64,000 nucleotides of DNA from Methylobacterium nodulans ORS 2060 (GTDB lineage: Bacteria > Pseudomonadota > Alphaproteobacteria > Rhizobiales > Beijerinckiaceae): assembly GCF_000022085.1 (NCBI RefSeq), contig NC_011894.1, forward strand, positions 5,788,001 through 5,852,000, written 5' to 3'. This document shows positions 8,531 through 16,970 of the stretch, piece after piece. Under the pieces are notes generated by a model, which was not told the origin of the DNA, searched no databases, and was given only the letters and a program-made list of their open reading frames with translations. Each line of letters starts with the position of its first letter. Within the stretch, counting starts at the first letter, position 1. The position numbers and the translations under genes were made by a program.

Positions 8531-8812
8531 TCAGGCGCCCATCCACACCACCTTGAACCGCTCCCGGCGGGCCTTGGCGTTCATGGTCTCGCAGGTGGCG
8601 CGGGCCCGCCGCTCCGAGAAGAAGGTCATCCGGACGACCGGGCGGGGGAAGCTCAGGTCCAGGATCTGCCAGGGCTTGGGGGAAAGATAGGCTTGCCCCT
8701 GGAGGCTGCCTGCTGACACCGCCCCGGTGAAGAGAGCATTGGCGAACTGGAAGAAGGCCGTCTCGGCCTCGGTCACTGCTGCTGCCGGCTTCCCCTTCTC
8801 CAGCTCGGTCAT
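8531..8812 (-). CDS. Hypothetical protein (93 aa)
   Basis: I do not recognise a family. The frame opens further upstream, but the ATG at 8812 (MTELEKGKPAAAVTEAE) begins the part with normal protein character. The conserved-looking segment includes FFQFANALFTGAVSAG, LSPKPWQILDLSFPRPVV and MTFFSERRARATCETMNA, and the protein ends in KVVWMGA. A weak Shine-Dalgarno (GAGGCAG) precedes the start. It is a soluble, basic protein with no visible signal peptide. Confidence 0.5.
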   Translation of the reverse strand: MTELEKGKPAAAVTEAETAFFQFANALFTGAVSAGSLQGQAYLSPKPWQILDLSFPRPVVRMTFFSERRARATCETMNAKARRERFKVVWMGA

Positions 8813-8902
8813 CGCCTGCCTCTGTTCTGAAACCTTTGCCAGCTCGCAGCCGTAGCAGGCGCATATGACAGCCGCTTGTCTCGCTCCGTCCTTCCTGTCG
8901 CC

Positions 8903-9070
8903 CATCGTCCTGGCCTGGACCCGGGGCCTTGCCAGCCTCTCGCCCGGCCGGCCTCTACCCATGCATCACGAACACGCCTTCTCGGATGGAGCTCACCGTC
9001 TGGACCGTCTGAAAGAGCGGGCCGGGACGGTGTTGAAGCGTGCTGGTGTGGGGGACCATGGCTGTGACCA
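8903..9070 (+). repeat. About 165-bp repeat shared with 36625-36795, copy 1
   Basis: The stretch CTCGGATGGAGCTCACCGTC... and its flanks match 36625-36795 at roughly four bases in five. The copy there begins inside a small gene starting MSDSATLNALSP. Here the gene start is missing, so this is the more decayed copy. It runs into unrelated sequence at about 9070. Confidence 0.6.
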
Positions 9071-9307
9071 ACTCGCGATCGGCGAGCTTTTCCGGCGCTG
9101 CCTCATTACCGGCGAGCAGATCGATGCTGCCGTCGTTGCGAAGCTCGGCCGAAGCGCGCAGCGTCCTTCATCCCGCGCGCGCCTCACGGCCGCTCCTTCC
9201 TGTGGTTCTCCTCCATCGAGGAGGCCCGCGTGCTGGGGAGATGGAACCAGACGAGCGACTGGACGTCGACTCGCCAGCCTTGCTTCCACGATTGGCACCA
9301 ACAGGCC

Positions 9308-9508
9308 ATGAAGCATCCGACGTTCGACCAGGTTCAGCGGCAAGTCGAGGAGATGATCGCGGACTGGAGCCATCAGGCGGCCGAGCTCCGCCGGTCGGCG
9401 GAGGAGCTGCTGCGCGATGAGGTGACCGCCGCCCGCAAGATCATCCGCGCGATCCGATGCAACCTGACGCCCGCCAGAGGCAGCAGGACACGCGGTAGCG
9501 GGCATTGA
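9308..9508 (+). CDS. Possible small helical protein (66 aa)
   Basis: The first 45 residues (MKHPTFDQVQRQVEEMIADW, then RRSAEELLRDEVTAARKII) are strongly helical and amphipathic, like a short coiled coil. The C-terminus is basic. No clear Shine-Dalgarno precedes ATG 9308. The same frame runs upstream through FLWFSSIEEARVLGRW, which faintly resembles the C-terminus of an IS3-type integrase, so it may be a relic fusion rather than a gene. Confidence 0.3.
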   Translation: MKHPTFDQVQRQVEEMIADWSHQAAELRRSAEELLRDEVTAARKIIRAIRCNLTPARGSRTRGSGH

Positions 9509-9814
9509 GGAGTTGGGAGTAGCATGGCGATCGGCAGGCGCGGGGATCTCGCCCGCACGTCCCCCGCGCCGCCGGGCGAGACTTCTCGCACAGGGACGAG
9601 GGCCGGTTCACCGGAGGGAGCGCTGGTCCTCGTCTACCGGACGGCGCGGCACCAGGGCGAGGGCGCAATCGATCGGCGTTGATCGATCGGCAGGGGCGGT
9701 TCTCGAATTGACGTGCGTGAATGAACGAGCCGGCGGCGTGGGCCTACCCGGCCCGCTGCTTGCAGGCAAGCGCGCGACCTTCATCGCCGGCATGCCCGAT
9801 ATCCCAAATGCATA
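9509..9814. other. Gap without a recognisable gene
   Basis: No supported gene. It probably contains decayed sequence downstream of the SRAP remnant. Confidence 0.5.
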
Positions 9815-9930
9815 GGCCGGCGCCTGGAGCCAGGTGCGCCATTCCTCCTTGGTCGTGAGCAGCACCGGCATGGCCTTGGATGCACCGGAGCAAACACCCC
9901 ATTCGCTTCGGTCGTGAAGGCCTCCAGCTG
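9815..9930 (-). pseudogene. SRAP (YedK/HMCES family) C-terminal remnant, frameshifted
   Basis: Read on the minus strand, one frame gives EAFTTEANGVFAPVHP and the next frame continues AMPVLLTTKEEWRTWLQAP. Together they match the conserved end of SRAP proteins, where FLTTE...PIHP-KAMPV is diagnostic. A single missing A in the CCA-AGG region (about 9877) breaks the frame. The N-terminal catalytic Cys region is absent. The intact family forms DNA-protein crosslinks at abasic sites; this copy cannot be functional. Confidence 0.7.
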
Positions 9931-9976
9931 GCGCTCCTCCTCGACATCCCGAGGCGCTCTCTGCATCCTCTTGATC

Positions 9977-11203
9977 TCAGGCGGCCAACAGTTCGTCTGC
10001 CGGGCCGAAGAACTCGTAGCGGATCCGCCCGAGTGGCACGCCTGTTCGCGCCAAACTGCCCACCAGCGCCCGTAAGAACGGCCGTGGCCCGCACAGGTAA
10101 AAGACCGCCTCCTTCAAGGGAGTGTTCTGTGCCAGCCAGTCCGCCGTGATGAACCCCTGCTCGTCATAGTCGCGGCCCTGCACATCCGCGCTCTCCGGCT
10201 TGTTGTAGAAGGTCCGCACGGTAATGCCCTGCGCTCCCGTTGCGAGCGTCCGCACATGGTCGCGCATGGCATGGACGCGACCATTCTCCGCACCGTGCAC
10301 GTACCAGGTCGGTCGTCCACTGCCGGCGCGCAGGATCGCCTCCAGCATGCTGACCATGGGGGTGAGCCCAACCCCACCACTGAGCAGCACGACAGGGCCC
10401 GTGCTGGCCTCATCCAGGAAGAACTCGCCCGATGGAGGCGCCACCTTCAGCACGGTCCCAACCCCTGCCTGGTCATGCAGCCAGTTGGAGGCAAGCCCAG
10501 GAGGAACCCCGGGCCACGCCTCTCGCTTGACGGTGATCCGGTAGGTGCGGTCTTCAGGGCCAGAGGAGATCGAGTAGTTGCGCTTGATTTCGCCGGCACC
10601 GGGTACATCCAGGGTGAACGTCAGATACTGTCCTGGTCGGTGCCGCAGCACGGGTCCGCCATCCACGGGCGCCAAGACGAAGGAGCGGATGATCTCGCTT
10701 TCCTGTTTCGTGCTCGCCACGGCGAAATCCCGCCAGCCGTTCCAGCCGCCTGGCGCGGCGGCAACTTGAGCATAAAGGTCGGCCTCCCGCGCTATCAGCA
10801 GGTCGGCCAGGAACCAGTAGGCCTCGCCCCAGGCGGCAAGGATCTGGTCCGTTGCCGCATCGCCGAGCACGTCCTTGATGGCGCCCAGCAGTGCGTCGGC
10901 GACGAAGGGATAATGGCGCGGCAGGATCTGCAGACCGACGTGCTTCTGGGTGATGCGCTCCACGCGCGAGGCGAGTACGCCCAGGTTCTCGATGTTGCGA
11001 GCATAGGCGATGATTGCGGCGGCCAGAGCCTTCGACTGGGATCCGGTTTCGCCGTGATGCGACTGGTTGAACAGATTGCGGATCTCGGGCGTGCGAAACA
11101 GCCGCTCGTACATCCGGTCAGTGATGGCTCGGCCGTGCGCCTCCAGAGCCGGCACAGTCGCTTTCACAATCTCGATGGTTTCGTCGGTCAGGGCCGTCGG
11201 CAT
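9977..11203 (-). CDS. hmp: Flavohaemoprotein, nitric oxide dioxygenase
   Basis: This 408-residue protein has an N-terminal globin (about 1-140; QKHVGLQILPRHYPFVADAL around the haem pocket). A ferredoxin-reductase-type FAD domain follows (RNYSIS), then an NAD domain (LLSGGVGLTPMVSML, YLCGPRPFL) and the C-terminal YEFFGP. Length and order match Hmp. The ATG at 11203 (MPTALTDETIEIVKATVP) was chosen over an upstream frame extension because it starts the globin. Hmp turns nitric oxide into nitrate in the cytoplasm. No NsrR-type regulator is adjacent. Confidence 0.95.
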   Translation of the reverse strand: MPTALTDETIEIVKATVPALEAHGRAITDRMYERLFRTPEIRNLFNQSHHGETGSQSKALAAAIIAYARNIENLGVLASRVERITQKHVGLQILPRHYPFVADALLGAIKDVLGDAATDQILAAWGEAYWFLADLLIAREADLYAQVAAAPGGWNGWRDFAVASTKQESEIIRSFVLAPVDGGPVLRHRPGQYLTFTLDVPGAGEIKRNYSISSGPEDRTYRITVKREAWPGVPPGLASNWLHDQAGVGTVLKVAPPSGEFFLDEASTGPVVLLSGGVGLTPMVSMLEAILRAGSGRPTWYVHGAENGRVHAMRDHVRTLATGAQGITVRTFYNKPESADVQGRDYDEQGFITADWLAQNTPLKEAVFYLCGPRPFLRALVGSLARTGVPLGRIRYEFFGPADELLAA

Positions 11204-11451
11204 GTTTGCTGAACTCCGTGCTCGATGCGCCTCCCGTCCGGCCTGCGGCAGCCGCCCTCTCACTCCGGTAGTGCGTACGCCAAGGTGTCCATCCCCCCGA
11301 CGCTCCTACGCTATTGCGTCCCGGCAACGCCGACGGATCCCGCATTCAGACCGCGTGTGACGTGGCGTCTTCTGAAACGCAGTTCGGCTGATCGGGGATC
11401 CGGTTTCCGGTTCCGCTCTGATCTAGGGCGCGCGGCCCGCTCAAGGCGGCA

Positions 11452-11562
11452 GACGTGATCGACGTGCTCTCGGACCTGTTCACCCTGCGTGGCGTGCCCG
11501 CGCATATTCGGTCCGACAATTATGGGCCGGAGTCCGGAACGCTGCGCGCGATGCGGGCCTGT
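11452..11562 (+). pseudogene. IS3-family transposase (integrase core) remnant
   Basis: The frame reads DVIDVLSDLFTLRGVPAHIR, then SDN, the second DDE-region motif of IS3 OrfB proteins (normally SDNGPEF). Here an extra TAT codon and a changed ending disturb the motif. No start, catalytic first Asp or C-terminus is present. A fragment of a similar transposase C-terminus is at 40640-40759. Confidence 0.65.
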
Positions 11563-11743
11563 CCGACCCGACGCCTCTGAGTTTGAACAGCTCGCCGATG
11601 GTCGGGGTGTCGGGCATGGGTTGAACCTACCATCTCACCCCGTGCTGCGAGGCACAAAATCAGCGTTGGAGTCCCGATAAGCGTCCCGATGCCGCCTTCG
11701 GCCGGGCCGTCCCACGCTCTGCTTTGAAAAGTCTCGGGAAATT

Positions 11744-11795
11744 TGGTCGGAGTGGCAGGATTTGAACCTGCGACCCCGACGTCCCGAACGTGGTG
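11744..11795 (-). other. tRNA-Pro(CGG) 3'-half fragment, probable attachment-site scar 1
   Basis: On the minus strand the sequence holds an anticodon stem-loop with loop TTCGGGA, variable region, T-arm (GGTTCAAATCC) and a 3' acceptor ending in CCA. The D-arm and 5' acceptor are absent. It differs from 34909-34960 at one base in 52, on the same strand. That base breaks one anticodon-stem pair. Integrating elements commonly target tRNA 3' ends and leave such duplicates. Confidence 0.8.
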
Positions 11796-11898
11796 CGCAA
11801 GTCGCTGAGCATTGTTTTTACAGGATTTTCTCCTTCTCAATGGACCGGATGAGGACCGGATCTGACGCCCATTCGGTCCACGAAGCGGTCCACGCCAA

Positions 11899-11934
11899 AT
11901 GACGCGCGTCCTCGTCACCGGCGGCCGCGGCTAA
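11899..11934 (+). pseudogene. DUF2493 gene stub (first 11 codons)
   Basis: It encodes MTRVLVTGGRG then stop. The same N-terminus, and nearly the same DNA, starts the intact DUF2493 gene at 34783 (minus strand). It lies about 100 bp from the tRNA-Pro fragment, as does the intact gene from its own fragment. Confidence 0.6.
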
Positions 11935-12047
11935 GCGCCGCGATCATAAATCAGATCACAAGTCAGAACGTGCCCCGTCCGAAGTGACCCATCTGTTTGC
12001 TATCGCACCCGGGGCCTGCGGGCGGGTTAGGGCGTTGGAGGATCGCC

Positions 12048-12251
12048 ATGACGATGCGAAGCTATACACGCCTAGCAGCGGTGATTTTTGCGGTCGCTGC
12101 AGTTCTCCAGTTGATGCGGGCTGTTCTCGGTTGGCCGGTCACAGTGGTTACGGCATGGGGTCCGATGTCCATCCCGGTTTGGCCGAACTGGATTGCGTTT
12201 GCCGCTTTCGCTCTCCTCGCTTGGCTGGGGTTCTCCGCATCCCGTTCTTAA
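12048..12251 (+). CDS. Small membrane protein (67 aa)
   Basis: A good Shine-Dalgarno (TTGGAGGATC) precedes ATG 12048. The protein has two hydrophobic segments, about residues 8-25 (LAAVIFAVAAVLQLMRAV) and 47-63 (WIAFAAFALLAWLGFSA). A short loop (VVTAWGPMSIPVWPNW) separates them. I recognise no family, but the pattern is that of a genuine two-pass inner-membrane protein. It is isolated, with no co-transcribed neighbour. Confidence 0.6.
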   Translation: MTMRSYTRLAAVIFAVAAVLQLMRAVLGWPVTVVTAWGPMSIPVWPNWIAFAAFALLAWLGFSASRS

Positions 12252-12754
12252 GAGCAACCTGTTGCAACCGACTCACATAAGGCGAATTATGGGAACAAGC
12301 GGCCCGGAGGCGGGGCCACCGACCGCAGCACCGCGACCTTGGGAGAACACGGGCGCGGCCGGTGCCTGCCACCCTGGTCGCTTCAGGGCGCAAAACGATG
12401 CTGTGCGCCGCGAGCGGCACCGGCAAGCGTAGAGAGGGGACACGCCGGCATAGAGAGGGATCTTCTCTCCGCCAATCTCATCTATACTGTTGCGACCCGC
12501 ATCCAGCGGAGGAACGCAGGCTCGCAGCAATGGTTCTATGTCGCTCGACTGGGCTCGCTCTGCCGTCAAAAACCAAACCCCGCTGGAGCGGGGCAAGAAG
12601 GTGGCGCAGGTGTTGACGGTCGAGGGGGCAGATCAGGCTCTTGGAGCGCCGGACATCGGGTTCCGTGCGCCTGGAAGATAGTGCGGGAGATCGTCCGACA
12701 GGCCCAACCACGATCCAGTTCAAGAACACAGGAACGTTCGAGAGGGAGGCGTTC
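12252..12754. other. Gap without a recognisable gene
   Basis: Both strands were read; the open frames here lack ribosome-binding sites and protein character. The promoter of the PRC-barrel gene at 12755 must lie in the right part, but I cannot place it. Confidence 0.5.
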
Positions 12755-13327
12755 ATGAGAACGTATTACGTCTTCCAAGCTGCAAGCTCCCCTGACTTAC
12801 GCGGGTACACCTATGATCCCACAGGCGAGGGACTGCCCGCCCAACATGGTCCGTGGACCCGCATCCTGCAGATCGGCCCCGATGAGGAGTGGACTCAAGA
12901 CGTGAGCCGAGCGGTGGTGGCCGGCGGCATCTTGGAGAGTGGCTATTACCTGTGGGGTCCCGTCGATCAGTCCGGTTCGTTGAAGCCCATTATCGAGAGT
13001 GATCGCGTCGAAGGGACGGCCGTGTTCAACCGGGACAATCACCAGATTGGCACGATCCAGCGGCTGTTGATCGAGAAGGTGAGCGGGCGTGTCCTCTATG
13101 TGGATGTGACGTTCGGGGGCTTTATGGGCCTGGGCGTCCATCATCTCACGATCCCGTGGGGGATGTTGACTTATGACAGAGAGCTTGAGGGCTACCATAC
13201 CGACATCACGGAAAGTCAGGTCCAAGGCGCGCCGGCCTTTTACAGCGAAGACCGAGTCTGGCCTGGTCCCGAGCGAGAAGAGCAGGTGAGCAACTACTGG
13301 AACAGTGTCGCTCAACGCGCCAGTTGA
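12755..13327 (+). CDS. PRC-barrel domain protein (190 aa)
   Basis: ATG 12755 follows AGAGGGAGGC. The protein has an N-terminal extension of about 85 residues with no family I know (MRTYYVFQAASSPDLRGYTY). A PRC-barrel follows (about 85-165: VEGTAVFNRDNHQIGTIQRL, YVDVTFGGFMGLGVHHLTIP). The last part (SEDRVWPGPEREEQVSNYW) resembles the tail of the protein at 7813-8202. It is probably a stress- or envelope-associated PRC protein. It lies just left of the arsenic segment but on no shared operon. Confidence 0.8.
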   Translation: MRTYYVFQAASSPDLRGYTYDPTGEGLPAQHGPWTRILQIGPDEEWTQDVSRAVVAGGILESGYYLWGPVDQSGSLKPIIESDRVEGTAVFNRDNHQIGTIQRLLIEKVSGRVLYVDVTFGGFMGLGVHHLTIPWGMLTYDRELEGYHTDITESQVQGAPAFYSEDRVWPGPEREEQVSNYWNSVAQRAS

Positions 13328-13349
13328 GGGTGCACCCATTTACTGGAGT

Positions 13350-13790
13350 CTAAGAGCCCGCCGGCCCCGAGTTCATCTGGGTCGGGCGCAAGCTGCCCTC
13401 GCTGAGCGGCAGCCAGTCGATCTGGCTCTTCATCACGCCGGTCAGGTTGCCATGGCGCTCGGGGCTGACCCAGACCTGACCCTCCGACCAGAGTGACAGG
13501 TTCCGCAGCTCCTGAACCTTCGGGTGGTCGGCAGTTGCGTCGTCCGGCAGGGGCAGCCCGTGCGCGTGATAGATCCGGACCTCGCCGCTCATGCGCTCCA
13601 GGAGCCGGGCCGCCTCATAGGCCAGAAAACGGCTGAACGAGCGCTCACGCAGAGAGCCGTAGAGGATCAGGAAGCGGGGCGCGTGCGTGAGGTGCTCGCG
13701 CGATTCCAGGTGCGCCGGCGTTGGCACCTCGAAGTGGGGCTCGCTCAGGTTCGGAGTGCCGTCGGCGAAGGGCTGATGGGGCTTGTCCAC
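13350..13790 (-). pseudogene. arsH: arsH, 3'-truncated copy
   Basis: The first about 138 residues ([20 protein letters not shown] onward) match the intact ArsH at 42693-43439, including the flavodoxin-type [10 protein letters not shown] phosphate loop. At 13377 the sequence changes abruptly and the frame ends in MNSGPAGS. The flavin/NADPH C-terminal half is missing, so it should be inactive. It marks the left edge of repeat copy 1. Confidence 0.9.
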
Positions 13791-13840
13791 GGATCCTCGT
13801 TCATCTACGCTTCAACGATAATCGAAATGTTGGATCGAAA

Positions 13841-14200
13841 ATGGACGAACGGCAAGCCCTCGCCGCCTTCGCGGCGCTCTCGCAGGAGCACCGGCTGCGT
13901 CTCGTGCGCCACCTCGTGACGGCGGGACCTGACGGAATGGCAGCCGGTGCCCTGGCTGCCGTCGTCGGCGTGCCGTTCTCCAACGTGTCGTTCCACCTCA
14001 AGGAGTTGGCTCACGCTGGCTTGGTCGGATCGCGGCGCGAAGGCCGCTCGGTCATCTACAGCGCCGATTACCCGGCGCTGTCCGGCCTGATCCAGTTCCT
14101 GATGAAGGATTGCTGCGGCGGCCACCCGGAGGTCTGCACCCCGGCCGTCACGGCGCTCGCGGCCTGCTGCCCCTCTGAAGGAGACACCGCCCATGCCTGA
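13841..14200 (+). CDS. arsR: ArsR family metalloregulator
   Basis: This 119-residue winged-helix repressor has its recognition helix in VPFSNVSFHLKELAHAGLV and wing residues REGRSVIYSAD. The C-terminus carries a Cys cluster (DCCGGHPEVC, ACCPSEGD), a plausible arsenite site. This differs from the classical ELCVCDL site in the DNA-binding helix, so the sensor site is inferred. It differs from the second copy (43490) in a short block near codons 27-37. The stop overlaps the next gene by 8 bp. It should control both directions from the arsH-arsR gap. Confidence 0.9.
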   Translation: MDERQALAAFAALSQEHRLRLVRHLVTAGPDGMAAGALAAVVGVPFSNVSFHLKELAHAGLVGSRREGRSVIYSADYPALSGLIQFLMKDCCGGHPEVCTPAVTALAACCPSEGDTAHA

Positions 14201-14720
14201 TCGCGTCTACAACGTGCTGTTCCTCTGCACGCACAACTCGGCTCGCTCGATCCTGGCCGAGGCGCTGCTGAACCACCTCGGCGGCGGCTGCTTCCGGGCA
14301 TTCTCAGCCGGCAGCGAGGGCGGTCCCGGCCCCAACCCGATGACCCTCAAGGTGCTTGAGGCCGAGGGCATTCCCACCGCCGGCCTCGCCTCGAAACCCT
14401 GGGACGTGTTCGCCCAGCCCGGCGCGCCCGTGATGGACATGATCATCACCGTCTGCGACGAGGCCGCTGGCGAAGCCTGCCCGGTCTGGCCGGGCCGGCC
14501 GATCACTGCGCACCGGGGCATCGAGGATCCGTCGCGGGTCGAGGGCAGCGAGATCGAGCGCGAGCGGGCCTTCGTCACGGCGCTGCATTACCTGCGCAAC
14601 CGCATCAGGCTCCTGCTCGCCATGCCGATCGAGAGCCTGGACCGGTTGGCGATCGCGAGCCGCCTGCGCGAGATCGGCCAGCAGGAGGGCGCCACCGCGC
14701 TCCGGCCGGAGGTCGCGTGA
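14193..14720 (+). CDS. arsC: Arsenate reductase, low-molecular-weight phosphatase type
   Basis: This 175-residue protein has the catalytic P-loop FLCTHNSARS (C-x5-R-S) at residues 10-19. It has the downstream aspartate region DPSRVEGSEIERERAF seen in thioredoxin- or mycothiol-linked ArsC. It reduces arsenate to arsenite in the cytoplasm. It overlaps arsR at the start and the next arsC at the stop. The sequence is identical to copy 2 at 43842. Confidence 0.9.
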   Translation: MPDRVYNVLFLCTHNSARSILAEALLNHLGGGCFRAFSAGSEGGPGPNPMTLKVLEAEGIPTAGLASKPWDVFAQPGAPVMDMIITVCDEAAGEACPVWPGRPITAHRGIEDPSRVEGSEIERERAFVTALHYLRNRIRLLLAMPIESLDRLAIASRLREIGQQEGATALRPEVA

Positions 14721-15145
14721 TGGACGTGATCATCTACCACAACCCGGCCTGCGGCACCTCGCGGAACACCCTCGCGATGATCCGCAACGCCGCCATCGAG
14801 CCGCATGTCATCGAGTACCTGAAGACCCCGCCGACGCGGGCGTTGCTCCAGCAGCTGCTGGCTCGCGCGGGCCTCTGCGTGCGCGACGTGCTGCGCGAGA
14901 AGGGCACGCCCTATGCCGAGCTCGGCCTGGGCGATCCGACGCTGATAGACGAGCAGCTGCTCGACGCGATCGAGGCGCACCCGATCCTGCTGAACCGACC
15001 GCTGGTCGTGAGCCCGAAGGGCGTGCGCCTGTGCCGACCCTCCGAGGCGGTGCTCGACCTCCTCCCCCCACAGCAGGGCGAGTTCGTCAAGGAAGACGGC
15101 GAGCGCGTCGTCGACGAGTACGGCCGGCGGGTTGCCACTGCATGA
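14720..15145 (+). CDS. arsC: Arsenate reductase, glutaredoxin-dependent ArsC family
   Basis: This 141-residue (from ATG) thioredoxin-fold ArsC has the active-site CGTSRNTL after YHNPA and the basic site LLNRPLVV. ATG 14720 overlaps the previous stop (TGATGG); a GTG three bases earlier is possible. Two unrelated arsenate reductases in one operon is a common alphaproteobacterial arrangement. The 3' end (after about 15045) differs from copy 2, with several changes in the last 30 codons. Confidence 0.9.
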   Translation: MDVIIYHNPACGTSRNTLAMIRNAAIEPHVIEYLKTPPTRALLQQLLARAGLCVRDVLREKGTPYAELGLGDPTLIDEQLLDAIEAHPILLNRPLVVSPKGVRLCRPSEAVLDLLPPQQGEFVKEDGERVVDEYGRRVATA

Positions 15146-15843
15146 CGACATCCTACTCGATCAGTCAGCGGGTTGCCGCCGAAGCCCTCGGCACCGGGTT
15201 TCTCGTCGCTACGGTCGTGGGCTCCGGCATCATGGCCGAGCGCCTGGCCGGCGGGAACGTTGCGATCGCGCTCCTCGGCAACACGATCCCGACCGGGGCC
15301 ATCCTGGTCGTGCTGGTCCTGGCGCTCGGCCCGATCTCGGGCGCGCATTTCAACCCGGCGGTCTCGCTCGTGATGGGCCTGACGCGCGCCCTTTCCTGGC
15401 GCGATGTCGGAATCTACGTGCCGGCGCAGGTCCTCGGGGGCTGTCTCGGCACGCTCGCGGCGCATGCCATGTTCGATCTGCCGCTCTTCCAGCTCGCGGC
15501 AAAGCTGCGCACGGGGCCGGCGCAGTGGTTCGCGGAGTTCGTCGCCACGTTCGGTCTGCTGGTGACGATCCTGTCCGTGGTGCGCTTCCGGATCGAGGCC
15601 GTCCCCGTCGCGGTCGGCCTCTACATCACCGCCGCCTACTGGTTTACGGCCTCGACGTCCTTCGCGAATCCGGCGGTGACGATCGCCCGCGCCCTCACGG
15701 ACACCTTCGCGGGGATCGCACCGAACCACATCCTCCCCTTCATCCTGGCACAGCTCGCCGGCGCGCTCGCGGGGATGCTTGTCATGCGCTGGCTCCTGAC
15801 CGGGCGAGCGGCTGCTCCTTCCGCAGCGGCACTCGCCAAATAG
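15142..15843 (+). CDS. aqpS: Aquaporin/MIP family channel, AqpS-like
   Basis: This 233-residue membrane channel has both NPA motifs (FNPAVS and ANPAVT) and about six helices. ATG 15142 overlaps the arsC stop (ATGA). In rhizobia AqpS in an ars operon lets arsenite leave down its gradient and replaces ArsB; the same role is inferred here because no ArsB or Acr3 is present. The second residue block (TTSYSISQ versus TTSYSVAQ) distinguishes it from copy 2. Confidence 0.9.
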   Translation: MTTSYSISQRVAAEALGTGFLVATVVGSGIMAERLAGGNVAIALLGNTIPTGAILVVLVLALGPISGAHFNPAVSLVMGLTRALSWRDVGIYVPAQVLGGCLGTLAAHAMFDLPLFQLAAKLRTGPAQWFAEFVATFGLLVTILSVVRFRIEAVPVAVGLYITAAYWFTASTSFANPAVTIARALTDTFAGIAPNHILPFILAQLAGALAGMLVMRWLLTGRAAAPSAAALAK

Positions 15844-16006
15844 CCGGTCGAGGTGGTTGGCTGCCGCCCGTCATGGCTTGAGGCTGTCCCTGGTTGTGGG
15901 TACCAAGCGTCAGATTTCTGCCACTAGGACCTCTGCAGCACGACGGCCGCACGCCTGTCCTGTGGACGGCGCGATCGGCGTCGCGTCTTTGCCGGGAGCA
16001 TGACGC

Positions 16007-16621
16007 ATGGGCTTCTACGGTGATCACGTGGTTCCCTGGCTCGTCGACCGGGCCATGGCGAACGAGGACCTCCTCGAATACCGGCGCCGCGTCGTCAGGG
16101 CGGCCCAAGGGCGCGTGCTGGAGATCGGCATCGGGTCGGGGCACAACCTGCCGTTCTACGGCCCCAGTGTGACGGAGATCCTCGGCATCGAGCCCTCACA
16201 GGCGCTCATCGACAAGGCGAGGCAGCGGGCCCGCGCGACCCAACGGACCGTGTGCTTCCTCCAGGGATCGGCCGAGGTCATCCCGCTGGACGCCGGCAGC
16301 GTGAACTCCGTCGTGACCACATGGACCCTATGCTCGATCCCGGATGTCGGGGCGGCGCTCGCGGAGATGCGCCGCGTGCTCAAACCCGGTGGAGAGCTTC
16401 TGTTCGTGGAACACGGCAAGGCGCCGGATCCGTGGGTGGCTCGTTGGCAGGACTGGCTCACGCCCGCCTGGAAGCCGCTCGCCGGCGGATGTCATCTCAA
16501 CCGCCCCATAGGGGATCTCATCCGCAGGACAGGCTTCCGGACCACGGATCTCCGGACCGGCTTCGCGCCCGGCCCACGCCCCTTCACATTCATGTATGAG
16601 GGGCGGGCCTGTCCTGCATGA
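16007..16621 (+). CDS. Class I SAM-dependent methyltransferase
   Basis: This 204-residue enzyme has motif I EIGIGSGHNLPFY, the acidic end LGIEPS, motif LKPGGELLFVEHG and a C-terminal segment (RPFTFMYEGRACPA). It resembles the small phosphatidylethanolamine or ubiquinone-type methyltransferases often annotated near ars genes. It lacks the three conserved cysteines expected of ArsM, so arsenite methylation is not supported. It lies 160 bp after the aquaporin. Copy 2 at 45655 encodes the same protein. Confidence 0.8.
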   Translation: MGFYGDHVVPWLVDRAMANEDLLEYRRRVVRAAQGRVLEIGIGSGHNLPFYGPSVTEILGIEPSQALIDKARQRARATQRTVCFLQGSAEVIPLDAGSVNSVVTTWTLCSIPDVGAALAEMRRVLKPGGELLFVEHGKAPDPWVARWQDWLTPAWKPLAGGCHLNRPIGDLIRRTGFRTTDLRTGFAPGPRPFTFMYEGRACPA

Positions 16622-16655
16622 CGGCCCGCCTCGCGGAGGACAGGCACGACCGCGG

Positions 16656-16868
16656 CACATTGCCCAACACCTACCCTTCCCCGACATCGTGCTGCGCTTG
16701 CGCTGCTCCGCCTGCGGCTCGCGGGACATCCAGGTGATCCGCGACACGCTGGGGGTCTACGCGCGGATCAACGCCCGCCAAGGCTGGGATATGGGGGCGG
16801 CTGGTCCGCTGCCAGCGCACTACCAGGTGATCGGACGGGACGCGCCGTGGCCGGATGAGGAGGGCTGA
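16656..16868 (+). pseudogene. Zinc-ribbon small protein, N-terminally truncated
   Basis: The frame encodes LPFPDIVLRLRCSACGSRD, a C-x2-C knuckle, then WDMGAAGPLPAHYQVIGRD and ends PDEEG. It is clearly related to the intact 112-residue protein at 19811-20149. Its own N-terminal half (second Cys pair) is missing and no start codon suits it. Copy 2 (to 46500) is cut before the stop. Confidence 0.65.
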
Positions 16869-16871
16869 AAC

Positions 16872-16970
16872 GAAAAGCCCGCTGCGGCGGGGCCGGGCGG
16901 GCTGAAGTGGACTTGTTCAGACCAGCGTCAGGCAACCACGCTTGGCGGCGCGGCGCTTTAACCTTTGCTG
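16872..16970 (+). repeat. 105-bp dispersed repeat, copy 2
   Basis: It matches 7594-7700. It starts with the hairpin AGCCCGCTGCGG...CGGGCGGGCT and continues GGACTTGTTCAGAC, CAGGCAACCACGC, GCGGCGCTTT. It begins just after the zinc-ribbon fragment stop and could serve as its terminator. Confidence 0.65.

Larger units (their letters stand above)
13377..16852. repeat. 3.5-kb direct repeat, copy 1 (arsenic segment)
   Basis: The 3476 bases are nearly identical to 43026-46500, in the same orientation. Most of the segment matches base for base. Differences are clustered: early arsR, the arsC 3' end, the aquaporin start and a few codons around 15397-15402. The left edge falls inside arsH and the right edge inside a zinc-ribbon gene fragment. 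Copy 1 keeps the natural right end but has lost the 3' part of arsH; copy 2 has full arsH but loses the right end. Confidence 0.95.

Noticed and set aside
9190..9290. IS3-type integrase C-terminus (FLWFSSIEEARVLGRW)
   Set aside because: The resemblance is weak and the following residues do not match the expected RPHSSLG region; noted only in the entry for 9308.
16007..16621. ArsM arsenite methyltransferase
   Set aside because: The conserved arsenic-binding cysteines of ArsM are absent; only a generic class I methyltransferase can be claimed.
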